A stretch of DNA of 64,000 nucleotides from Psychromarinibacter halotolerans (GCF_029168315.1 NZ_JARGYD010000008.1:1-64000); one strand, 5' to 3'; shown: positions 8,565-17,543, counted from the stretch's first letter. The notes: generated from the letters alone by a model not told the origin. Translations and numbers: made by a program.

Positions 8565-10834
8565 CAGCGGCGTCCTTTCAGGGCAAGCAACAGGGCGGGC
8601 AGGAACAGCAGGTCGGCCAGCAGCGCGAAGCCCACGACGAAGACCGTCAGCGCGCCGATGTGGCGGTTGATGACGAAGCCCGACAGCGTCATCACCGCGA
8701 ACCCCGCCATCAGCGCCAGCGAGGTGATCACGATGGCCGCGCCCACGACAGAGAACGTATCGCGCAGCGCCGCCTCGGCCACGCGCCCGGCGCGGCGGCG
8801 GCGCAGGTAGTGCATCAGGAAATGCACCGTATCGTCCACGACGATGCCGAAGGTCATGGTCGTCACCACGGTCGATCCAAGGTTCACGTCCCTGAAGGTA
8901 TAGCCCCAAAGCCCAAAGGCCAGCACGGCAGGCACAAGGTTGGGCACAAGGCTGATCGCGCCGTAGGTGAAACTGCGCAGGGTCAGCACCATGATCCCCG
9001 AGATCGCCGCCAGCACCACGGCCAGCCCCATCAGCATCTGCCGGTTGTTCTGCTGCGACAGACGGGCAAAGGCGATGGACACGCCCGACGCACGAGAGGC
9101 GATGGCGGGCTCGTTCGCGGCCAGCCATGCCTCGGCCCGGTCGGCAAGGTCGCGGGTCTCGTTCGAGCTGGCGACGCGCAGCCCCGCGATCAGACGGGTC
9201 TGGGTGCGGCTGACGTCGATGGTCGAGGTCAGATCGTGCCCCGGTGGCAGCGAGAACTCGTACAGCATCATCAGCTGCGCCCCGGCTTCGCGGCTGTCAG
9301 GCAGCGCGGGGTCCTCGCCGGTCATCGCGCCGTTCATCCGTTTCAGGATGTCGGCGATGGACGTGACCGAAACGACGCCCGGCTGCCCCGCCAGCCAACC
9401 GGCGAAGCGGTCGACCGAGGCAAGGAACGCCGGATCGAAGACCGAACCGTCCGGCGCTTTGAACGAGAATTGCAGGCTGTCCAGCCCCGACAGCTTGTCC
9501 TGGATCGCGTCGGCGGACTGACGGAACTCGGTCCGGGGGGCGAAATAGCGGAAGATGCTGTCGTCGTAGCCGATCCTGAGGATGCCGGTGATCGCCACCA
9601 GCACGGCCACCGGGAACAGCCACAGCCAGAGTTTCCAGCGCGTCAGGATCGCGGTGGCGATGCCCTGCATCATCGCGGGCGTGATCGGGATGCGCGCGGC
9701 GTGGGCGCGGCGGTCGAACCGCAGCCCCGCCGGGACGACCACCAGCGTCGCGGCCAGCCCGACCAGCAGCCCGAATGCGATGATGTTGCCCATGTCGCGC
9801 AGCGGCGGCGCCTGGCTGAAGTTCAGGCACAGAAAGCCGATGGCGGTGGTCAGGTTTGTGACCGTGACGGCGCCGAGGTTCTCTTCCAGCGCGGTCTCGA
9901 TGGCGCGGTCGGGGCCGTCGCTGTCCAGCGCCCGCATCCAGCTGAGCAGGACGTGGATGCAGGACGCGGTCAGCAGCACCAGCACCGACAGCGGGCTTAT
10001 CGCGGTGCCGGCGGTCAGCACGATCCCGGCCCAGCCCGCGATGCCAAGCGTCGCCACGGTGCCGCAGATGGCCACCACCAGCGTGGTGATCGCCCCGACG
10101 ATGGTGCGCATCATGAACAGCAGAACCGCCACCACCATCAGCGCCGCCAGCGGCACCAGCCACGTCAGGTCTTGGATCGCGATCCGTTCCAGCGCCAGCC
10201 CGCCAAGAAAGCCGCCGGTGACCTTGAAGCTCCAGTCCGGATGCGCCGCGCGCCAGATGTCCAGCATGGCGTCGACATACGCGGCGGCCTCGTCCCGGCC
10301 CGCCTCGGTCCCCGGGAGAACAAGCTGCAGGCTCATCCCGAACGCGTCGCCGTCCGCCGACACGAACCGGCCCTCGGCCTCGTCCAGATCGGCCAGCCCC
10401 TCGCGAAAGCGGGTGGCATCGGCCAAGGTCAGGGGGCCGGTGTCGGGCAGCAGCGGCTCGATCAGGATCTCGTCGCCCTCGGACCGCGACAGGGTCAGGT
10501 TCACCGGGCTGTCGACGCGCAGGACATACGGCACCTGCCACGCGTCATCGGTGAAATCGCGCAGTGCCGTCAGGGCGTCGGGGTCGAAGGCCGCGCCCTC
10601 GGGCGGGGTCAGCAGGAACAGCAAACCGTCCGTGCTGTTGTAGGCGGCGTCCAGCGCCAGCAGGTCGCGGTATTCCGGGTTGTCGCGCGAGAAGAAGGCG
10701 CGGTTGTCGGTCGAGAATTGCAGGCGCGGTATACCGGTGGCCAGCACCGCGACCAGCAGCGCCAGCACCAGCAGGAACAGCCGGTTGTGCCGCAGGATCG
10801 CCCGCGCGATGCGCTGAGACGCGGTCAACGGCAC
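8564..10834 (-). CDS. MMPL/RND-superfamily transporter
   Basis: The protein is about 756 residues with the two-fold RND/MMPL plan. One membrane helix lies near residues 18-37, then a large periplasmic loop, then five clustered helices. A second helix and loop follow, and a second cluster contains a GIVVDDTVHFLMHYLRRRR block typical of the family. It should be a proton-driven exporter of hydrophobic or lipid-like molecules in the inner membrane. The start is uncertain: GTG at 10834 or TTG at 10828 both precede TASQRIARAIL, and neither has a good ribosome site. A 15-codon frame (10872 to 10825), preceded at some distance by GGGAGG, overlaps this start and could couple translation. The LolA-like and barrel genes follow. 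Confidence 0.82.
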   Translation of the reverse strand: MPLTASQRIARAILRHNRLFLLVLALLVAVLATGIPRLQFSTDNRAFFSRDNPEYRDLLALDAAYNSTDGLLFLLTPPEGAAFDPDALTALRDFTDDAWQVPYVLRVDSPVNLTLSRSEGDEILIEPLLPDTGPLTLADATRFREGLADLDEAEGRFVSADGDAFGMSLQLVLPGTEAGRDEAAAYVDAMLDIWRAAHPDWSFKVTGGFLGGLALERIAIQDLTWLVPLAALMVVAVLLFMMRTIVGAITTLVVAICGTVATLGIAGWAGIVLTAGTAISPLSVLVLLTASCIHVLLSWMRALDSDGPDRAIETALEENLGAVTVTNLTTAIGFLCLNFSQAPPLRDMGNIIAFGLLVGLAATLVVVPAGLRFDRRAHAARIPITPAMMQGIATAILTRWKLWLWLFPVAVLVAITGILRIGYDDSIFRYFAPRTEFRQSADAIQDKLSGLDSLQFSFKAPDGSVFDPAFLASVDRFAGWLAGQPGVVSVTSIADILKRMNGAMTGEDPALPDSREAGAQLMMLYEFSLPPGHDLTSTIDVSRTQTRLIAGLRVASSNETRDLADRAEAWLAANEPAIASRASGVSIAFARLSQQNNRQMLMGLAVVLAAISGIMVLTLRSFTYGAISLVPNLVPAVLAFGLWGYTFRDVNLGSTVVTTMTFGIVVDDTVHFLMHYLRRRRAGRVAEAALRDTFSVVGAAIVITSLALMAGFAVMTLSGFVINRHIGALTVFVVGFALLADLLFLPALLLALKGRR

Positions 10835-10973
10835 GGGTCCAGATCGGTCATGGCATTGAAACGGCGGCGCATTGTCCCGGTCCGGTCCTCCCTCGGCCTG
10901 TGGCAGAGGTAGTGCACGGCGGGTGGGTCGGGCAAGGGCACGTCCCGCCGCACCCCTACACGTTTGCGGGGGG

Positions 10974-11639
10974 TCAGGCCGCGCTGCGCGCCCCGACGTA
11001 GCCATGCGCCGCGACCGCCAGCAGCGCCGAGGCCGCGACGCCGTCGATCAGCAAAGGGCCGCCCGGTCGCGACAGCGCCGACCGATGCCGCGCCATCCCG
11101 GCACAGCCCAGCACCACGCTTCGCGCCCCGTCGGCGGCGGCGGCGGTGATCTCGCGGTCGAGCGTGGCCAGCACATCGTCGCCGCCTTCTTCCACCGCCA
11201 GAACCGGCAGGCCGCTGGGACGCACCCCGGTGCAGGCGTCGGCGAAGCCGTAGGAGGCGATGTTGCCCTCGATCACCGGGACCGAGATTGGCAGCGTCGT
11301 GACGACGCCGAACCGTCCGCCCATCAGCACCGCCATGTGAAACCCCGCCTGCCCGATGCCCAGCACCGGGCAATGCGCCATCGCGCGGGCGCCGTCCAAC
11401 CCGGTGTCGTCGAAGCAGGCGATGACGATGGCGTCCACGTCGGCCGTCCGTGCCTTGGGCAGCAGCGCCAAAAGCCCCGGCACCGCCGCGTCGCCATCCG
11501 CCGCCCCCTGTATCGCGGGGGGGCCGTCGGTGTTGGTCCAGCCGATCACCTCGGCCTCCGGCACGGCGGCGCGGGCGGCCTCGACGATGCTGTCGGTCAT
11601 CTCGGCGGTGGAATTGGGGTTGATGTACAGCAGACGCAT
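10974..11639 (-). CDS. Asp/Glu racemase superfamily protein (hydantoin racemase-like)
   Basis: The 221-residue cofactor-independent racemase starts MRLLYINPNST, a typical hydantoin-racemase beginning. It has the two catalytic cysteines expected of the superfamily, C75 in IVIACFDDTG and C179 in VVLGCAGM. By family precedent it would racemise a 5-substituted hydantoin or a similar amide or amino acid. It is the last gene of the ABC operon and overlaps the upstream permease stop by one base, so it most likely acts on the imported solute. A hydantoinase-type hyuAB pair lies 18 kb away in the same window. Aspartate or maleate-type activity cannot be excluded. Confidence 0.82.
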   Translation of the reverse strand: MRLLYINPNSTAEMTDSIVEAARAAVPEAEVIGWTNTDGPPAIQGAADGDAAVPGLLALLPKARTADVDAIVIACFDDTGLDGARAMAHCPVLGIGQAGFHMAVLMGGRFGVVTTLPISVPVIEGNIASYGFADACTGVRPSGLPVLAVEEGGDDVLATLDREITAAAADGARSVVLGCAGMARHRSALSRPGGPLLIDGVAASALLAVAAHGYVGARSAA

Positions 11640-12475
11640 CAGACGCCCTTGCCGGCATCCGACCCGTGGCGGGCCCGGCGTTTCGCCATGATCCAGACGG
11701 TGAACAGGAACGCCCCGATGATCAGGAATGAGAATACCGTCGTCAGTGTGCCCAGCGCATAGATCACCGGCGTGGTCACGTTGGTGGTCATCCCGAAGAT
11801 TTCGAGCGGCAGGGTGTTGTAGCTGCCCGCAGTCAGCAGCGTCCGCGCGAACTCGTCATAGCTGAGGGTGAAGCCGAATAGCGCAACGCCCAGCAGCGAC
11901 GGCGCGATGATCGGCAGCACGACATAGCGGATCGTCTGCCATGCGGTCGCGCCTTGGTCGCGGGCGGCTTCCTCGTAGGATTTGTCGAAGCGGTTGAACA
12001 CGGCGAACATGATCAGCAGGCCGAAGGGCAGCGTCCACGTCAGTTGGGACCCCAGACCCGAAGTGGCCCAGTGGATCTTAAGACCCAACTGGTTGAAGAT
12101 CAGGCCGACACCCAGAGAGATCAGGATCGACGGGATCACCAGCGACGCGATGGCAAGGTAGAACAGCAGCGCCGATCCGGCGAACCGCTTGCGGAAGGCA
12201 AGCCCCGCCATCACCGAAACGACCACGGTGACGACCATCACCAGCAGGCCCAGCGCAAGGCTGCGGCGGAAGGCGCCCCAGATGTCGCCGACCGCCTGTT
12301 CCTGAAACAGGTCGCGGAACCAGTGCAGCGACACGCCGCGCATCGGGAAGGTCAGGCCACCGCCCTCGCCCTGAAAGGACAGGATACCGATGGTGATCGT
12401 GGGCCCGTAGAGGAACAGCACGAACAGGCCGAAAAAGGCGGCGAGGACGTAGAAGCTGCGGGGGCGTTTTTCCAT
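11639..12475 (-). CDS. ABC transporter permease (PotC-like)
   Basis: This 278-residue inner-membrane permease of the spermidine/putrescine-type family begins MEKRPRSFYVLAAFF. It has about six hydrophobic helices, and the EAA loop that contacts the ATPase is visible as YEEAARDQGATAWQTIRYVV. The polypeptide ends in basic residues (KRRARHG). It is three bases downstream of the other permease and one base overlapping the racemase. Together with the PotB-, PotD- and PotA-like genes it forms a complete importer; the substrate is not deducible from sequence. Confidence 0.9.
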   Translation of the reverse strand: MEKRPRSFYVLAAFFGLFVLFLYGPTITIGILSFQGEGGGLTFPMRGVSLHWFRDLFQEQAVGDIWGAFRRSLALGLLVMVVTVVVSVMAGLAFRKRFAGSALLFYLAIASLVIPSILISLGVGLIFNQLGLKIHWATSGLGSQLTWTLPFGLLIMFAVFNRFDKSYEEAARDQGATAWQTIRYVVLPIIAPSLLGVALFGFTLSYDEFARTLLTAGSYNTLPLEIFGMTTNVTTPVIYALGTLTTVFSFLIIGAFLFTVWIMAKRRARHGSDAGKGV

Positions 12476-12478
12476 CGG

Positions 12479-13399
12479 TCAGAGCTCCTTCCGGATGTTC
12501 ACGAACCGCAGCAGGATGCCGATCACGATCAGCACCGTGCACAGCAGCACCACCGCCGTCGCGGCGGCGGACGGGTATTGCAGCAGCGCGATGTCGTTCG
12601 AGATCAGGCGGCCCACGTTGGCCTTCTGCGAGCCCGACATGAACCGCACCGTGATGAAGTCGCCCATCACCAGCGTGACGACGAAGATGGTGCCGATCAT
12701 GATACCCGGCTTGGTCAGCGGGATGATGACGTGAAGCAGCGTCTGGAAGCCCGACGCGCCGTTGTCATAGGCCGCTTCGATCAGCGACTTGTCGATGCGC
12801 ATCATCGTGTTGAAGATCGGCACGACCATGAACAACGTGTACAGGTGCACGAAGGCAAGGATCACCGAGAAATCGGAATACAGCAGCCATTCCAGCGGCT
12901 GGTCGATCAGGCCCCAATCCTGAAGCGTCTGGTTCGCGATGCCGTTGCGGCCAAGGAAAGGAATCCAGCTGATCATGCGGATGATGTTCGAGGTCCAGAA
13001 CGGGATCGTGCACAGCAGGAACAGCGCGATCTGCATCGTCTGGCTGCGCACGTGGAAGGCCAGAAAATACGCGACGGTAAAGCCGATGGACAGCGTGAAG
13101 GCCCATGTGATCAGCGCGTATTTGAACGTCGCCAGAAACACCCGCCACGTCACGGACGATCCGAACAGGAATTCGTAGTTCTCGAACGAGAAGTCCGGGA
13201 TGATCGAGAATTCGGTCGCACGCCAAAAGCTGACGATCACGATCATCACGATCGGCGCGACAAGGAAGGCCAGCAAAACCAGCGTCAGCGGCGCGGCCTG
13301 AAGCCAGCCCAGCAGGTTGCGGCCCATAGATCCCGGCGGTTTCGGCGGGCGCGTCGACTGCGGCACGGCAGGCGGCGTGTCGGTCAGCGTCTCGGTCAT
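12479..13399 (-). CDS. ABC transporter permease (PotB-like)
   Basis: The 306-residue permease has a polar, proline-rich N-terminus (residues 1-30), then about six membrane helices. Its EAA loop reads IEAAYDNGASGFQTLLHV. It pairs with the PotC-like subunit encoded next. A hairpin with a T-run separates it from the binding-protein gene upstream, which should reduce permease expression relative to the binding protein. The Shine-Dalgarno (AAGG) is weak. Confidence 0.9.
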   Translation of the reverse strand: MTETLTDTPPAVPQSTRPPKPPGSMGRNLLGWLQAAPLTLVLLAFLVAPIVMIVIVSFWRATEFSIIPDFSFENYEFLFGSSVTWRVFLATFKYALITWAFTLSIGFTVAYFLAFHVRSQTMQIALFLLCTIPFWTSNIIRMISWIPFLGRNGIANQTLQDWGLIDQPLEWLLYSDFSVILAFVHLYTLFMVVPIFNTMMRIDKSLIEAAYDNGASGFQTLLHVIIPLTKPGIMIGTIFVVTLVMGDFITVRFMSGSQKANVGRLISNDIALLQYPSAAATAVVLLCTVLIVIGILLRFVNIRKEL

Positions 13400-13419
13400 C
13401 GGCAGGCCTTCGAAAAAGG

Positions 13420-13448
13420 AAAAAAGACGCGGAGGCCGAAACCCCCGC
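13420..13448 (-). terminator. Intercistronic hairpin with T-run between binding-protein and permease genes
   Basis: On the minus strand, GCGGGGG pairs with CCTCCGC around a 6-base loop (one G-T wobble). GTC and six T residues follow (13420-13425 in complement). It begins 13 bases after the binding-protein stop. Because the permeases lie downstream on the same strand, it is probably a partial terminator that sets the ratio of binding protein to membrane subunits. Confidence 0.7.
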
Positions 13449-13460
13449 GCCAGTGGTTCA

Positions 13461-14732
13461 TCATGCAGCGATGAATTCGTTCCACTTGCGGACCATGTAC
13501 TGGTTCTCGTCCATGACGGCGTTCCAGCAAGCCACGCGGCCCATGCGCTCTTCGAACGAGCCGCCGTCGCGGACTTCGCCAGCCTGGGCCAGCGCGTCGC
13601 CGGTGGGCGAGGTGATGACGTCGGTGGCTTCCTTGCCCTCGAACCAATAGCCCCACTCGTTCTCGGACATGTACTCTTTCGAGGTTTCCGGAACGGCTGA
13701 GTAATAGCCCTGACGCATCAGATAGCCGCCGACCCAGCCGGACAGGTACCAGTTGATGTATTCATAGGCCGCGTCCAGCTCGATGCCCGACAGCGCGTTC
13801 GACAGGCCGATGCCGCCGCCCCACGAACGATAGCCCTCTTCCAGCGGCTGGTAGACGCAGGGAATGCCGCGCGACTTCACAGCGGTGATCGCCGGCGACC
13901 ACATCGACTGGATCACGACCTCGCCCGAGGCCATCAGGTTCACGGATTCGTCGAAGGTCTTCCAGAAGGCGCGGAACTGGCCGTTCTGCTTGGCCTCGGT
14001 GAAGATCGCGAAGGTGGCGTCGATCTCTTCGCGGGTCATGTTGCCCTTGTCGCCATAGGTGATCTCGCCCATCGATTCACAGACCATCGCCATGTCCATG
14101 ATGCCGATCGAGCTGATGTCGAGGATCGAGGCCTTGCCCTTGAACTCGGGGTTCAGCAGTTCCGACCAGTTGTTGATCGGACGGCCGATCAGGTCGGGGC
14201 GGATGCCCAGCGTGTCGGCGTTGTAGATCGTCGGGATCAGGGTCATCCAGTTGGTCTGTTCGTCCGCGAACTCGGTCGCGCCCGGCTCGGGGATGAAGCC
14301 CACGGTGTGCGGCGCGGTACCCTGTGCGATCTCGCTGTCCGGGGTCAGCTTGCCGTCTTTGAAGATGCCGACGATCTTGTCGTAGTTGGCGATCTTCGAC
14401 ACGTCCATCGCCTGCAGGTTGCCGGTCGGCCAGACCTTTTTGCAGATCCAGTACTCGATGTCGGCGATGTCGAAGCTGTCGGGCTGGGTGGCCGCGCGCT
14501 GGGTGACGCTGTCGGAATCGAGCGCGGTCATTTCCAGCGTGAAGCCAAGGTCTTCCTTCACCTTCTGGGCCACGTCGTTCAGGTTCGACACGCCGGTGCC
14601 GAACTGGCGCAGCGTGACGTCCTTGATGTCCTGCGCCCAGACCATCGGGGCGGGCAGCGCCGTTGCGGCGATCGCGGCGCCACCGGCTTTCAGCATCGAC
14701 CGGCGGGTGTATCCAACTCTGGCTTTGGCCAT
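13461..14732 (-). CDS. ABC transporter substrate-binding protein (PotD-like, Tat-exported)
   Basis: This 423-residue extracellular solute-binding protein of the PotD/spermidine-putrescine family has a twin-arginine signal (YTRRSMLKAGG) ending VWAQ, so it is likely folded before export. The mature part has the family blocks IPTIYNADTLGIRPD and SWGGGIGLSNA. A GAGAGGAACACG ribosome site precedes the ATG. The gene sits between the ATPase and two permease genes. The PotD fold binds polyamines in some members but many other small solutes in alphaproteobacteria, so the substrate remains open. The adjacent racemase suggests a chiral amide or amino acid derivative. Confidence 0.9.
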   Translation of the reverse strand: MAKARVGYTRRSMLKAGGAAIAATALPAPMVWAQDIKDVTLRQFGTGVSNLNDVAQKVKEDLGFTLEMTALDSDSVTQRAATQPDSFDIADIEYWICKKVWPTGNLQAMDVSKIANYDKIVGIFKDGKLTPDSEIAQGTAPHTVGFIPEPGATEFADEQTNWMTLIPTIYNADTLGIRPDLIGRPINNWSELLNPEFKGKASILDISSIGIMDMAMVCESMGEITYGDKGNMTREEIDATFAIFTEAKQNGQFRAFWKTFDESVNLMASGEVVIQSMWSPAITAVKSRGIPCVYQPLEEGYRSWGGGIGLSNALSGIELDAAYEYINWYLSGWVGGYLMRQGYYSAVPETSKEYMSENEWGYWFEGKEATDVITSPTGDALAQAGEVRDGGSFEERMGRVACWNAVMDENQYMVRKWNEFIAA

Positions 14733-14804
14733 CGTGTTCCTCTCTTCTCTTCCCTGTGCCTTGCGGCGTTTCGTTGGTGTTTGGGGTTTGGCCCGGGCGG
14801 CGCC

Positions 14805-15776
14805 CTAAGCCAGGAGGCGGTGCAGCCGCCCCTCATCCCAGGCAAGGCCGACGGCATCGCCCGGATTCTTCGGATTGGCGTAGAACTCGGCCTCTGGCAC
14901 CAGCGCCAGAACCTCGGTCTCGCCCAATTTCGAGGTCACGGCGACGCGGTCGCCTTGGTACTCGACCACGCTGACGGTGGCGGCGTGGCCGCTGTCGGCC
15001 AGCTTCACGTCGTCGGCGCGCAGCGCGAAGCGGCCGCCGTTCAGGTCGATGACGTTGTGGCCGCCCATGAAGCGAGCCACGAACTCGGTCCGGGGGGCGC
15101 CGAACACATCGCGCGCCGTGCCGGCCTGTTCGATGACGGCGTTGTTCATCACCACCACCTCGTCGGCCAGCGCAAGCGCCTCGTCCTGTCCGTGGGTGAC
15201 GTGGATGAACGAGATCCCCAGTTCGCGTTGCAGGCGCTTCAGCTCGCCCCGCACGCGGATGCGCAGGAACGGGTCCAGCGCCGACAGCGGTTCGTCCAGC
15301 AACAGGACGCGAGGCTTGGTGACCAGCGCGCGGGCCAGCGCCACGCGCTGCTGCTGGCCGCCCGAAAGCTGCGCCGGAAGACGTTCGGCCAGATGCCCCA
15401 TGTCGACCAGCGCCAGCATGTCGTCGGCGGCCTTGTAGCGCGCGGTCTTGTCGATGCCCTTCATTTTCAAAGAGAACGCCACGTTGTCACGCACCGACAG
15501 GTGCGGGAACAGCGCGTAGCTTTGGAACATCATCGCGGTGCCGCGCTGTGCGGGCGGAAGCCGCGAGATGTCCTGTCCGTCCAGCAGGATCGACCCGTCG
15601 CTGACCGACTCGTGCCCGGCGATCATCCGCAGCGTGGTCGACTTGCCGCAGCCCGACGGGCCCAGAAGACAGACGTATGTACCGTTCGCGAAGACATGGT
15701 TGATGTCCTTCACCGCCACGGTGTCGCCGTAGCGTTTGGTCAGATGCACGAGTTCCAGATCGTTCGGTGTCCGCAT
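14805..15776 (-). CDS. ABC transporter ATP-binding protein (PotA-like)
   Basis: The 323-residue ATPase has Walker A GPSGCGKST (about residues 39-47), signature LSGGQQQR, Walker B LLLDEPLSALD and the switch His in IHVTHGQDEA. A TOBE-like C-terminal region (residues 240-323) follows. The start at 15776 is chosen because AGGGACGGAC immediately precedes it; an in-frame extension to 15923 has no family similarity and would run into the operator. It is the first gene of the operon, and the divergent GntR regulator is 237 bases away. Confidence 0.92.
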   Translation of the reverse strand: MRTPNDLELVHLTKRYGDTVAVKDINHVFANGTYVCLLGPSGCGKSTTLRMIAGHESVSDGSILLDGQDISRLPPAQRGTAMMFQSYALFPHLSVRDNVAFSLKMKGIDKTARYKAADDMLALVDMGHLAERLPAQLSGGQQQRVALARALVTKPRVLLLDEPLSALDPFLRIRVRGELKRLQRELGISFIHVTHGQDEALALADEVVVMNNAVIEQAGTARDVFGAPRTEFVARFMGGHNVIDLNGGRFALRADDVKLADSGHAATVSVVEYQGDRVAVTSKLGETEVLALVPEAEFYANPKNPGDAVGLAWDEGRLHRLLA

Positions 15777-15921
15777 GTCCGTCCCTGCTGGCTGCTTGAA
15801 AGCACTCTTCGCGATGCCGCGCGTCAGAGGGCAGGCAAATCGCCACCGCGCCGCGGCCGAAACAGCATTTGCCCAATTATCAGGCAACGGCGCGATACCC
15901 GCGCACAGGATAGCGTCCAAC

Positions 15922-15933
15922 ATTGTATACGAT
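15922..15933. promoter_or_regulatory. Candidate GntR/FCD operator ATTGTATACGAT
   Basis: This 12-bp near-perfect palindrome, AT-T/C-GTATAC-G/A-AT, lies in the spacer between the ABC operon and the divergent gntR-type gene. The NGTATACN core is a recurrent operator form for FadR-subfamily (FCD) GntR regulators. The site is 145 bases before the ABC ATPase start and 80 bases before the regulator start, so it could control both directions. Confidence 0.65.
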
Positions 15934-16013
15934 CCTGAATGCGACCCGACGTCCCCTCCCGAATCCTTGCCCCTCTAGCCCATCGCGCGCAGGTTCGGGT
16001 CCGGAGGCAGACA

Positions 16014-16700
16014 ATGGCAGATTCAGTTAATCAGGCACCCAGCAGCGAGCGCGTGGCAGACGACATGTCTCGGGCGATCCACGAGCATCGCCTGTCGCCC
16101 GGAACCAAGCTGAACGAGGACGAGGTGGGCGCGATCTATGGCGTCAGCCGCACCGTCGCCCGCGCCGCATTGCAAAGTCTTGCGCACAAGCGGCTGGTCG
16201 AGCTGCGGCGGAACCGGGGCGCGTTCGTCGCGCAGCCATCCGCCCGCGAAGCGCGCGAGGTGTTCGAGGCCCGCGCCCTTCTGGAACCCCGCACCGCGCG
16301 GTCGGCGGCGGAACGGGCGACGCCCGAGGACATCGCGGTTCTGCAGCACCACATCGACGAGGAACACGCGGCGATCCGGGCGGGCGAGCTTGGGCGTTCG
16401 GTCCACCTGTCCGGCATGTTCCATCTGGAAATCGCCCGTATCGCGCATCAGGAAACCATCGCCGAATTCATCGCGCAGCTGATCGCCCGGTCGTCGCTGA
16501 TCGTGGCGCTGTACTGGAAGCGGCGCGGCGCGATGTGCGAAAGCCATGCGCACCACGCGCTGATACAGGCCTTTGCGCGGCACGACGGCGACCTCGCCGA
16601 AGAGTTGATGAAGCACCACCTTGTGGATCTTGTGACCTCGCTGGACCTCAGCAACGTGTCATCCGCGCCGGCGTCCCTGCGCGAGGCATTGCGTCCATGA
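16014..16700 (+). CDS. GntR family transcriptional regulator, FCD (FadR) subfamily
   Basis: The 228-residue regulator has an N-terminal winged helix (about residues 15-80, with GVSRTVARAALQSL and the wing RRNRGAFVA). A helical FCD ligand domain follows, carrying the metal-binding His pattern (HLEIARIAH and ESHAHHALI). The start at 16014 has GGAGG seven bases upstream; the longer frame from 15939 would overlap the likely promoter. It is divergent from the PotABCD-like/racemase operon and most likely controls it. Its stop overlaps the GNAT start (ATGA), so the two are co-transcribed. Confidence 0.92.
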   Translation: MADSVNQAPSSERVADDMSRAIHEHRLSPGTKLNEDEVGAIYGVSRTVARAALQSLAHKRLVELRRNRGAFVAQPSAREAREVFEARALLEPRTARSAAERATPEDIAVLQHHIDEEHAAIRAGELGRSVHLSGMFHLEIARIAHQETIAEFIAQLIARSSLIVALYWKRRGAMCESHAHHALIQAFARHDGDLAEELMKHHLVDLVTSLDLSNVSSAPASLREALRP

Positions 16701-17533
16701 CGGCGACGTACCGGACCGCCAGTGCGTCCGAGGTCGCGCTGATGCTGGACTGGGCGGCGGACGAGGGCTGGAATCCCGGTCTGGACGATGCTGCCGCCTT
16801 TTTTGCCGCCGACCCCGACGGGTTCTTCGTCGCCGAGGTGGACGGTACCCCGGTCGCGGCGATCTCGGTGGTGAACCACGACGACACGATGGCCTTCCTT
16901 GGCCTGTACCTGTGCCGCCCGTCGCATCGCGGCCGCGGCATTGGGTTCGGCCTGTGGCAGCACGCGCTGGCCCACGCAGGCGACCGCACGGTCGGGCTGG
17001 ACGGCGTTGCGGCGCAGCAGGCGAATTACGCGCGGTCGGGCTTTGCGCCAGCCGGGGCGACGCGCCGGTTCATGGGACAGCTTCCTGCCGGAACGACCGT
17101 GGGGCACCGCCCCGCCACACCGGCGGACCTGCCCGCGCTTGCGGCTTTGGACCGGGCCGCCTGCGGCTATGACCGCCCGGCGTTCCTGTCGAACTGGATG
17201 ATGGGAAGCGCGACGCGCCGGACGGTTGTGTCCGAAACCGGCGGTGCATTGGATGGGGCGGCAACCGCCCGAGCCTGCCGCGAGGGGATCAAGATCGGCC
17301 CGGTGATCGCGGTGGACGCAGAGCGCGCCCTGTCGCTGGCAGCCTCGGCGGCAGCCGCCCTGCCCGTCGACGGGCCGCGATTCATCGACGTCGCGCCGGG
17401 ACAGGATGCGCTGGCAGAGCGCCTTACATCGCTGGGATTTCAGGAAACCTTCGCGACGGCCCGCATGTACCGGAGCGCCCCGCCGCAACCGGACGGGACA
17501 TTGCAGGCCGTGGCGACGATGGAGCTGGGTTGA
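16697..17533 (+). CDS. GNAT family N-acetyltransferase with C-terminal acetyltransferase-like domain
   Basis: The 278-residue protein has an N-terminal GNAT domain. The acetyl-CoA loop is visible as PSHRGRGIGFGLW (about residues 75-88), and the C-terminal GNAT-like extension (residues 130-278, containing LDRAACGYDRP) is of the type often called Acetyltransf_18. It probably acetylates a small amine in the cytoplasm. Its ATG overlaps the gntR stop by four bases, which ties it to the regulator and hence to the divergent transporter and racemase. It may modify the imported compound or its breakdown product, but the substrate is unknown. Confidence 0.85.
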   Translation: MTATYRTASASEVALMLDWAADEGWNPGLDDAAAFFAADPDGFFVAEVDGTPVAAISVVNHDDTMAFLGLYLCRPSHRGRGIGFGLWQHALAHAGDRTVGLDGVAAQQANYARSGFAPAGATRRFMGQLPAGTTVGHRPATPADLPALAALDRAACGYDRPAFLSNWMMGSATRRTVVSETGGALDGAATARACREGIKIGPVIAVDAERALSLAASAAAALPVDGPRFIDVAPGQDALAERLTSLGFQETFATARMYRSAPPQPDGTLQAVATMELG

Positions 17534-17543
17534 CGCGCAGCCG

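Noticed and set aside
10825..10872. 15-codon frame (MRRRFNAMTDLDPCR) overlapping the MMPL start
   Set aside because: It could be a coupling leader peptide, but the GGGAGG upstream is 14 bases away and nothing else supports translation. It is mentioned only in the MMPL entry.
8660..10912. Long plus-strand open frame (about 750 codons) opposite the MMPL gene
   Set aside because: Composition is typical of an antisense shadow and it has no ribosome site or recognisable domain. The minus-strand MMPL gene is clear.
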